From positions 1-7,880 of the forward strand of contig JAUVKC010000047.1 in assembly GCA_030592165.1 (NCBI GenBank): DNA of 7,880 nt, in the 5' to 3' direction. Shown here piece by piece: positions 1-4,833 of the stretch. The first letter of the stretch is position 1; each line of letters starts with the position of its first letter. The DNA comes from Candidatus Buchananbacteria bacterium (GTDB lineage Bacteria > Patescibacteriota > Patescibacteriia > CAIXNZ01). Position numbers and translations under genes: made by a program. The notes below the pieces were generated by a model. It was not told where the DNA came from and did not search any database. It saw only the letters and a list, made by a program, of their open reading frames with translations.

Positions 1-128
1 ATTTTTGTCGGTGTTAAGGAATTTGTAAATAAAAGATTTAGATAAAAATAAAAAATAGTCCGAGCTCGGACTATTTTTTATTTTTATCTAAATCTTTTAT
101 TTACAAATTCCTTAACACCGACAAAAAT
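1..128. repeat. Perfect 128-bp palindrome at the window edge
   Basis: Every base k from 1 to 64 pairs with base 129-k, giving two 64-bp arms with no spacer, centred on GAGCTC at 62-67. It starts exactly at base 1, so it may extend further left. The middle 16 bp (57-72) is a plausible terminator hairpin. The outer 48 bp on each side are unlikely to be conserved as perfect complements by function. On the plus strand bases 1-45 read as 14 codons and a stop (IFVGVKEFVNKRFR), but the mirrored copy carries the same frame, so this is not evidence of a gene. The most likely explanation is a fold-back artefact or a contig end; a genuine long cruciform is the alternative. Confidence 0.95.
50..79. terminator. 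Bidirectional hairpin terminator inside the palindrome
   Basis: The stem AGTCCG/CGGACT (57-62 with 67-72) closes an AGCT loop. It is flanked by an A-rich tract on the left and TATTTTTTATTTTT on the right, so it can end transcription in either direction. It is the only GC-rich hairpin downstream of the minus-strand genes and of the promoter at 220-248. If the palindrome is an artefact, only the half adjoining base 129 is certainly genomic, and the true other arm may differ slightly. Confidence 0.55.
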
Positions 129-198
129 AGCCCAACTCTTTTAAGTGAGTTCTTTTATGTTTCCAACTGTTAAATTGTGGACTGTTTTGTAAATTCAT
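112..198 (-). CDS. Possible 28-aa ORF, doubtful
   Basis: An ATG at 196-198 opens a 28-codon frame (begins MNLQNSPQFNSW, ends ELGYFCRC) that stops inside the palindrome. It starts about 15 nt after the predicted transcription start of the promoter at 220-248 and has no Shine-Dalgarno site, which is common in this window. The peptide is basic, has one Cys pair (C-R-C) at its end, and matches no family I recognise. A +1 shift near 141 would join it to the frame IFVGVKEFVNKRFR, so a frameshifted longer product is possible. The transcript could equally be a non-coding RNA of about 150 nt. Nothing else is visible in 129-299. Confidence 0.2.
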   Translation of the reverse strand: MNLQNSPQFNSWKHKRTHLKELGYFCRC

Positions 199-219
199 AA
201 AATTATTGTCTATACTTTA

Positions 220-248
220 TTATTAACAAGTTGGCATATTTTTGTCAA
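220..248 (-). promoter_or_regulatory. Sigma70-type promoter reading left
   Basis: On the minus strand there is a consensus -35 TTGACA (243-248), a 17-nt spacer and a -10 TAATAA (220-225), putting the start near 213. It lies downstream of the glycosidase gene and fires away from it, toward the window edge, so only about 160 nt separate it from the hairpin at 57-72. No sizeable gene lies in that interval. Confidence 0.5.
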
Positions 249-299
249 TAGTTAAAAATACCTAAATGTTAATAAGTCGAGTTTTTTATGCTTAATTTT

Positions 300-1304
300 T
301 TATTTAAATATTTCCTTAGCTGTTACCCACATTGTTGGGTCTTCTTTGGCAACTTTTAACCAATACCACCACTCGGCACCCCATAAATATGCCCGACTAA
401 CTCCAATTTTTTTGACATACTCAACATTTTCACGTAACTCAGTGACATTCATTGTTTTATAATGATCTTTAAGTGGTGTTTTTAACGGATCCCCGGGAAA
501 CCAGGGTTCAGCCTGTAATTCCGCAACAAAAACATTTTCTTGTGGCTCATTCCAGATATAAGCCTTTATTCTATAAAACGACGGCGGTAAGAAAAAATAT
601 TTCCAATAACCTATATGTTTATTCCAAGTAACCCGATAAAGTGTATGACCAAAATAATCTCCCATTTTTATTGCCGGGTACCAAGTGCTTAATTCTCCGG
701 AGTCAGTAATTAAAATTGGCCGATCATCTATTGTCCGAACTATATCAATTTCTTCTTGTAACTCCTTTTTATTCATTTTCGGACATTCACCAAAAAAATC
801 TAAAAAAGGTTCGTTTTCTACCTGCCACATTTCAATTGCTGAATGATCTTTATATCTTTCAACCACTACTCTAATATTTTTTCTTGCTCTAGCTCTAGAG
901 TCAGCATAAGTTAATTTATTAACCCACTCAGGCTCATGACACTCTGGCCAGCGTGGTTGTCTTCTACCAACAACTAAAATAACCTTAACATCTCTTTTTT
1001 GAGCTTCATTTAGCTGCCAATCAATATCTTCAAAATTATAAACATCCATGGCAGGCTCAATATCTTCCCAGTACGTTGGTATACGAACTTGTTTAACATT
1101 TAAATCATCTAAAATTGCTAAATATGTTTCCTGCCAGTCAAGTTGCATTTGGTTAGCAAATTTCTTGGAAAAAGTAACCCCAAAAGATGTCTCACTGTCA
1201 GGATTATGACTTTTAAACGCTAAAACCAGATAGATAAAAACTAAAATAAACAAAATTGTTATAATTATAGCTCCTGCTTTTTGGATTCTTGATATTTTTT
1301 TCAT
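300..1304 (-). CDS. Membrane-anchored glycoside hydrolase-like TIM-barrel protein (clan GH-A type)
   Basis: A 334-residue protein probably exported and held on the outer face of the cytoplasmic membrane. After a basic start (MKKISRIQK), residues 11-30 form one hydrophobic segment, a signal anchor or uncleaved signal peptide. The rest looks like a clan GH-A (beta/alpha)8 barrel. VRIPTYWEDIEP (73-84) resembles the strand-2/3 region of GH5/GH42-like enzymes. EMWQVENEP (158-166) carries the Asn-Glu pair, with E165 the likely acid/base. VFVAELQAEPW (258-268) offers E262 as likely nucleophile, with E266 as alternative, and YLWGAEWWYW (306-315) has the aromatic end of strand 8. Substrate cannot be told; a role in surface or scavenged polysaccharide turnover is inference. 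It starts 4 nt after the transporter stop, so the two are probably co-transcribed. The ATG has no Shine-Dalgarno site. Confidence 0.75.
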   Translation of the reverse strand: MKKISRIQKAGAIIITILFILVFIYLVLAFKSHNPDSETSFGVTFSKKFANQMQLDWQETYLAILDDLNVKQVRIPTYWEDIEPAMDVYNFEDIDWQLNEAQKRDVKVILVVGRRQPRWPECHEPEWVNKLTYADSRARARKNIRVVVERYKDHSAIEMWQVENEPFLDFFGECPKMNKKELQEEIDIVRTIDDRPILITDSGELSTWYPAIKMGDYFGHTLYRVTWNKHIGYWKYFFLPPSFYRIKAYIWNEPQENVFVAELQAEPWFPGDPLKTPLKDHYKTMNVTELRENVEYVKKIGVSRAYLWGAEWWYWLKVAKEDPTMWVTAKEIFK

Positions 1305-1308
1305 AATT

Positions 1309-2202
1309 TTATAATGTTAAAAAATATAAACCTATTGCTATTAAAATAATTGATACTATTTTTTGAATCACTTGTTTTTTATTTAAATTTTCTTTGATTG
1401 TCGGAAAACGTTTACCCAAAACAACAGCCAGAATAAAAACAAAAGCGTACTGTATTGCCTGTAGGGCATTGATCAGGGTCGCGCTAGCAATTGAAAGTGC
1501 ATAATTTTGACCAATCACCCCAGCACCACCAAAAACCTGGATAGCCAAGATTAAACTTCCTTTTTGACCTTTTGGTTTTTGCCAATCTTCTTTAACTAGC
1601 TTTCTATTTTTCGCAAAAAGTAACAGTGCTAAAGCTGTTATTATCCCGCCAATTCTTATCCAGACAAAACCGGAAATAAAGGGTTGATAAATATAAACAT
1701 ATTTAGCTGAAACATAACTAACTGCAAAAATTAAACCAGCAATTAACGCATAAATCAATTGTTTTTTGGCTGTCTTATTCTTGTTTTTTTCAAACTGCCA
1801 TGAAATTACTATTATCGCAACAATTAAAAATATAAAGGCCATAAACTGACTAGCGCTTAATCTTTCATTTAAAACTAAATAGGAAAGTAAAAAAGTAAAA
1901 ATCGGACTAGTGCTACCAACTATTGTTATTGCTCTGGTTGTCTCTCCACTATTGATCGCCAAATACATAAAATATAAAGCAAAAACAAAGGAAACACCAC
2001 CAATAATTGAAGAAATAAATTGATTAAAGTCTGGCCAAATAACGCCAAAAGGAATTAAGACCAAGGTAACAAGACCCATAAATCCAACATAAAAAGCATA
2101 AACAATTGGTTCTGTTTTAAATTTACTAATGACAAATTTATCACCTATGTTTGCTAGGGCGAAAAGTAAATACGCGAAAATTGTAATATAAAGCCAAATC
2201 AT
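1309..2202 (-). CDS. DMT-superfamily transporter with two EamA repeats
   Basis: A 297-residue integral membrane protein of the drug/metabolite transporter superfamily. About ten hydrophobic segments are visible (near 3-19, 33-53, 62-84, 91-111, 118-135, 148-168, 176-197, 214-232, 240-262 and 279-296). They fall into two EamA-type halves. The first ends in the typical LNERLSASQFMAFIFLIVAI pattern (111-130). The second ends in the matching GKRFPTIKENLNKKQ stretch followed by a last helix. Length is normal for the family, around 300 residues. Members export or import amino acids, nucleosides, sugars or other metabolites, and sequence alone does not give the substrate. It leads the pair with the glycosidase, so a shared carbohydrate-related role is possible but unproven. 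No ribosome-binding site precedes the ATG; a 20-bp palindrome ends 23 nt upstream of it. Confidence 0.85.
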   Translation of the reverse strand: MIWLYITIFAYLLFALANIGDKFVISKFKTEPIVYAFYVGFMGLVTLVLIPFGVIWPDFNQFISSIIGGVSFVFALYFMYLAINSGETTRAITIVGSTSPIFTFLLSYLVLNERLSASQFMAFIFLIVAIIVISWQFEKNKNKTAKKQLIYALIAGLIFAVSYVSAKYVYIYQPFISGFVWIRIGGIITALALLLFAKNRKLVKEDWQKPKGQKGSLILAIQVFGGAGVIGQNYALSIASATLINALQAIQYAFVFILAVVLGKRFPTIKENLNKKQVIQKIVSIILIAIGLYFLTL

Positions 2203-2224
2203 TATAAAAAGAAATTAGATATTA

Positions 2225-2244
2225 CCTGCCTGACGTCAGGCAGG
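2225..2244. repeat. 20-bp perfect palindrome CCTGCCTGACGTCAGGCAGG
   Basis: It is GC-rich in a very AT-rich setting, lies in the 66-nt gap between the exonuclease and transporter genes, and has a perfect stem without a separate loop. No T-tract follows on either strand, so it does not look like an intrinsic terminator. It may be a dispersed intergenic palindrome (REP-like), a protein-binding site, or an RNA hairpin in the transporter leader. Only one copy is present in this window. Confidence 0.6.
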
Positions 2245-2268
2245 GATATTGGAAACTAGTGAAAGGAA

Positions 2269-2940
2269 TTATTTAAAATTTATGTACTCATTCCAACGGT
2301 CATACAATTCTTTTGTTGCCACTAAATCACCTACACAATATTTAGCTATCTCTAAATATTTGCCTTTATTATACAAAATAGGAACGTCTAATCCAGTGAT
2401 CCCATTATCTTTAGGTGAGTCAATACCAAAAGCTTTACAAAAAAAGTCTAAACTAAACTTACGAACCGCGCCCTGCCAGGTCAATTGTTCTAACAAATCA
2501 ATATGCACATCTGTAGAAAAACGATACGGCATCAGATTTTTAGTTGGGGCGCTTTTTAAAATAGCACTACGAGTCATTAAAAATGGACAATCAAAACCAC
2601 GACCATTAAAAGTAATAAATTGATCATAACTTTTCATTGCTTCCCAAAAATAATCTAAAATTTCTTTTTCTGTACCACTCTTATACAAAATACCGTCCTC
2701 GCTAACCTCCTCTGTACCCCCGTTGTTATTTTGATAATAAACAACACCTTTGTCTGTTTCTGGGTTTAACATGCCAATAGCGACAACCTCAGCAGTCAGA
2801 GCATAAAGAGCTAATTTTTGTTTTGCTTCTTCTTTTTCTTCATCAGTTTCAGCAAATTTCAAAAGATAATCTTGTCTCTCTTTATCTAATGAGTCAAATT
2901 TAACCCCACTTGTTTCAATATCAAATATTACTTTACTCAT
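2269..2940 (-). CDS. RNase H-like 3'-5' exonuclease (DEDDy, DnaQ/PolB-exo type)
   Basis: A 223-residue stand-alone nuclease of the DnaQ-like DEDD superfamily, expected to remove nucleotides from 3' ends of DNA or RNA with two metal ions. Exo I is VIFDIETSG (4-12; D7 and E9). Exo II is FITFNGRGFDCPFL (108-121; N112, D117). Exo III is YCVGDLVATKELYDRW (201-216), where Y201 and D205 make it the DEDDy rather than DEDDh subtype. The FNGRGFD and KFSLDFFCKAFGI patterns most resemble the predicted exonucleases related to the PolB proofreading domain. Residues 19-45 form a charged helical insert. No polymerase domain is attached, so it may proofread in trans or act in repair or RNA decay. It has a 75-nt gap to the upstream DUF6485-like frame and no Shine-Dalgarno site. 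In 2941-3015 I see only a weak candidate promoter (TTGTCA-17-TTAAAA). Confidence 0.85.
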   Translation of the reverse strand: MSKVIFDIETSGVKFDSLDKERQDYLLKFAETDEEKEEAKQKLALYALTAEVVAIGMLNPETDKGVVYYQNNNGGTEEVSEDGILYKSGTEKEILDYFWEAMKSYDQFITFNGRGFDCPFLMTRSAILKSAPTKNLMPYRFSTDVHIDLLEQLTWQGAVRKFSLDFFCKAFGIDSPKDNGITGLDVPILYNKGKYLEIAKYCVGDLVATKELYDRWNEYINFK

Positions 2941-3015
2941 ATGTTTAGTTTAAAGTTAAAAAGTAAAAAGTTTTAAAGTTGGGTTTTTTAACCTGACAAA
3001 TTCCCAACCTCCTAC

Positions 3016-3186
3016 CTATTTCTTCAAATAATTTTCATTGAATCTGTCATAAGTTTTTTCTTGCTCTGTACTCAAATAACAAACTGGTAATTCTTGTCGT
3101 TCCCGATGATATTTTATACACAAACAGCACATTCCTTTTTTCTCACAAGGATAAGTAAAATTACAAACTTCTAAAGTTTCTTTCTT
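3016..3186 (-). pseudogene. DUF6485-like small Cys-rich protein lacking a start codon
   Basis: A 56-codon open stretch ends in TAG and reads as a DUF6485-like protein: CNFTYPCEKKGMCCLC followed by IKYHRERQELPVCYLS and EKTYDRFNENYLKK. The family pattern as I remember it is a CxC-x4-5-C, G-x-CC-x-C, YH, ELPAC and TYDR series; function is unknown, and the clustered Cys suggest metal binding. Here the second Cys of the first CxC is Phe. The frame is closed by TAA at 3187-3189, and no ATG, GTG or TTG lies between it and the first Cys. The first in-frame ATG is codon 19 (3130-3132), which would remove two conserved Cys. An AAGGA site lies just upstream, at about 3194-3198, as if a start once followed. 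The 5' end is probably broken by point mutation or frameshift, or the assembly has an error; use of a non-standard start is less likely. Confidence 0.7.
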
Positions 3187-3220
3187 TTAACGTTCCTTAT
3201 ACTTTCTTTAAGTTTAACAT

Positions 3221-3248
3221 AAAAAGAGACTCTTTCAAGAGTCTCTTT
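3221..3248 (-). terminator. Rho-independent terminator of the dnaN unit
   Basis: On the minus strand a 10-bp stem (3223-3232 with 3239-3248, AAAGAGACTC/GAGTCTCTTT) with a 6-nt loop is followed by a T run. It lies 3 nt after the stop of the 25-codon ORF and would end transcripts coming from dnaN. The A/T flanks are roughly symmetric, so it may act in both directions. Confidence 0.8.
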
Positions 3249-3251
3249 AAT

Positions 3252-3329
3252 TTAATTGTCTTTAATCCTGATTAATCCATTGTCGGAAAGCCAAAACATC
3301 CAAACATCTTTCAAAAACCCAATAATCAT
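3252..3329 (-). CDS. 25-aa small protein downstream of dnaN
   Basis: An ATG at 3327-3329 opens a 25-codon frame beginning MIIGFLKDVWMFWLS and ending in TAA just before the terminator at 3221-3248. It is preceded by AAGGAGG at 3335-3341 with an ideal 5-nt spacer, the strongest ribosome-binding site in this window, which decides this start over the in-frame ATG at 3351-3353 (33 aa). The N-terminal half is hydrophobic and aromatic (two Trp, three Phe/Leu); the C-terminal half is polar (DNGLIRIKDN). It might lie at the membrane or bind a partner as a short helix. It begins 44 nt after the dnaN stop with no terminator between, so it should share the dnaN transcript. I recognise no family. Translation is well supported by the site; function is unknown. 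Confidence 0.6.
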   Translation of the reverse strand: MIIGFLKDVWMFWLSDNGLIRIKDN

Positions 3330-3373
3330 AACGCCCTCCTTAAATAGTTCCATTGCACAAGATCTATCCCCAC

Positions 3374-4534
3374 TTATTGTTTAATCGGCATTACTATATA
3401 TAAATAATCTTGACTAATAACAGGAGCTTCTTTCTCCGGCAAACTTTCAGCTGGTTTAAGTAAACAAGGATTGGCCATATCAGTCATTTCAAAAATAACA
3501 CTTGTTGAATCCATTGATTGTAAGCCATCTAATAAATATCTATAATTGACAATAATTGAGTTATCATCTCCTTCAGCCTTACTTTCTACACTGGCCTTAC
3601 TTTCCCCTAATTGATTATTGGTTGAAGAAACTTCTAGTTTTCCACCCTTTATTTCAACGTTGATATCATAAATTCCTGTTCGGGAAAACAAAGCTGCAGT
3701 TTTCGTTGCCTTAATAAAATCAGCAATATTCACAATTGCTTTAGTTTTATAGTCTATTGGTATAATTTGTTTATAATTTGGATATTGTCCTTCAATGATT
3801 CGAGAAACCAATTCAACATTGTCAAAAGAAAATAAAACTTGATTATCTTCAAAATAAATTTCAAGTTGAGGTCCTTTTTCATCATCAACAACATCTTCTG
3901 GCCCATTTATATTTGAAAGTATTCTATAGAGCTCCCCAATTGTTTTTGCCGGAACAATAACCTCTTTTTCTTGAGTTGTTTTTTCTTTTAGTTTTATTGT
4001 TTTTTCAGCTAACCTATAACTATCTGTCGCAGCCAATGTTAAGCTATCGTCTTTAAATTTAAAATATACTCCGGAAATTTCTGGTCTGGTTTCAGAAACA
4101 GAGACAGAAAAAATAACCTGAGAAATTGCTTTAACCATTTGGCTGATACTACAAATAATTGGGTCTTTTTTTTCTATTTGTGGTAATAATGGAAATTCTT
4201 CAGCATTACTTCCTTTTATTTTAGTGTTTTGTTTTTCGGTTTTTATTTTTATATTCTCATCTTTTAATTCTAAATCAATATTTTGACTAGATAATAAATT
4301 AATATAATCATAAAAAAGTTTAGAATTTACAGTAAATGAACCTTCATTTTCAATCTTACCCCTAATCTGACAATTAATCCCCATTTCTAAATTAGTTGTA
4401 ATTAGATTTAAAGAACCCTTTTCTGCTCTAATTAAAACATTATTAAGAATTGGTAAAGATGTGTTTTTACTGGCAATATGAGAAACTAAATTTAGACCAT
4501 GGTTTAAATTTTCTTGCGTACATGTGAATTTCAT
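3374..4534 (-). CDS. dnaN: DNA polymerase III beta subunit (sliding clamp)
   Basis: The 386-residue clamp encircles DNA as a dimer and tethers replicative polymerase and other factors. Length and the three-domain build (about 1-122, 128-250, 251-386) are normal. Diagnostic stretches are SLPILNNVLI (26-35), EEFPLLP (112-118), RPEISGVYF (150-158), TDSYRLA (170-176, equivalent to the TDGHRLA of well-studied clamps), the EGQYPNY segment of the third domain, and a C-terminal YIVMPIKQ matching the usual VMPM-R-L end. TDSYRLA and the C-terminus form the partner-binding pocket. It follows dnaA on the same strand across the 299-nt origin region. The start matches the family N-terminus (MKF, then SHIASKNTSLPIL). 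No Shine-Dalgarno site precedes the ATG. It probably shares a transcript with the 25-codon ORF. Confidence 0.97.
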   Translation of the reverse strand: MKFTCTQENLNHGLNLVSHIASKNTSLPILNNVLIRAEKGSLNLITTNLEMGINCQIRGKIENEGSFTVNSKLFYDYINLLSSQNIDLELKDENIKIKTEKQNTKIKGSNAEEFPLLPQIEKKDPIICSISQMVKAISQVIFSVSVSETRPEISGVYFKFKDDSLTLAATDSYRLAEKTIKLKEKTTQEKEVIVPAKTIGELYRILSNINGPEDVVDDEKGPQLEIYFEDNQVLFSFDNVELVSRIIEGQYPNYKQIIPIDYKTKAIVNIADFIKATKTAALFSRTGIYDINVEIKGGKLEVSSTNNQLGESKASVESKAEGDDNSIIVNYRYLLDGLQSMDSTSVIFEMTDMANPCLLKPAESLPEKEAPVISQDYLYIVMPIKQ

Positions 4535-4569
4535 AGGTTTATCTTTTTAATCTTTTATATATATAAATA

Positions 4570-4587
4570 TAATAGTAATAATAAGGC
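4570..4587 (-). promoter_or_regulatory. DnaA-trio array with GC cluster (origin unwinding element)
   Basis: Read on the minus strand away from the DnaA box at 4588-4596, the order is box, GCC (4585-4587), then TTA TTA TTA CTA TTA (4570-4584), then an A/T-only stretch. On the complementary strand the triplets are 3'-AAT AAT AAT GAT AAT-5', fitting the DnaA-trio consensus 3'-(G/A)A(T/A)-5' that DnaA uses to load on single strands. The intergene matches the place of the unwinding site in Bacillus subtilis. Confidence 0.55.
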
Positions 4588-4596
4588 TGTGTATAA
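4588..4596 (-). promoter_or_regulatory. DnaA box TTATACACA (perfect)
   Basis: An exact match to TTATNCACA on the minus strand, directly beside the GC cluster and trio array. It overlaps by one base the left arm of an 8-bp inverted repeat (4581-4588 with 4616-4623) that could place it in a stem-loop. Confidence 0.75.
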
Positions 4597-4742
4597 TAAA
4601 AATAAATTTGTTAAAAGCCTTATAATATGGGCGTTTTATGGTTTTAGGGTTGTTAATAAGCTAGGTAAAGGCTCTGGTTTGAACTGTGGGTCAATTGGGT
4701 ATAACTTAATAAAATTAAAACACCTGTGGGAAACTAGCGAAA

Positions 4743-4751
4743 TTATACACA
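4743..4751 (+). promoter_or_regulatory. DnaA box TTATACACA (perfect)
   Basis: The same exact nonamer as at 4588-4596 but in the opposite orientation, 146 nt away. It lies near the 3' end of dnaA, inside the gene-free origin region. Confidence 0.7.
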
Positions 4752-4833
4752 GAGAATTAGGCTTTTATTAAAGGTCTTTCCAAGTAGTATTAACAGTTTT
4801 TTTGTTTTTAATTAACAACTAATCAACAAAAAA

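Larger units (their letters stand above)
4535..4833. other. Probable replication origin (oriC) between dnaN and dnaA
   Basis: This 299-nt gene-free stretch holds two perfect TTATACACA DnaA boxes in opposite orientations (4588-4596 on minus, 4743-4751 on plus). It also has degenerate sites around TGTGGG at 4685 and 4725, an A/T-only run at 4553-4574 suited to melting, and DnaA-trio-like triplets beside the first box. GC skew on the plus strand is C-rich over dnaN and G-rich over dnaA, so the leading strand switches here. I see no clear terminator after dnaA or convincing promoter for dnaN; dnaN may be read from dnaA or from a promoter hidden in the AT-rich run. Confidence 0.8.

Noticed and set aside
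1..45. C-terminal end of a plus-strand gene entering from the left
   Set aside because: The same codons are mirrored in the other palindrome arm, so the frame cannot be taken as independent evidence.
2249..2623. Plus-strand open frame of 124 codons
   Set aside because: It is antisense to the exonuclease, whose three catalytic motifs are intact, and its product resembles no protein.
2952..2963. AAAGTTAAAAAG shared with 6447-6458 as a dispersed repeat
   Set aside because: It is a low-complexity 12-mer in A-rich intergenes and can recur by chance.
4514..4771. Plus-strand open frame of 85 codons across the origin
   Set aside because: It overlaps the dnaN start and the DnaA boxes, and its composition is that of non-coding AT-rich DNA.
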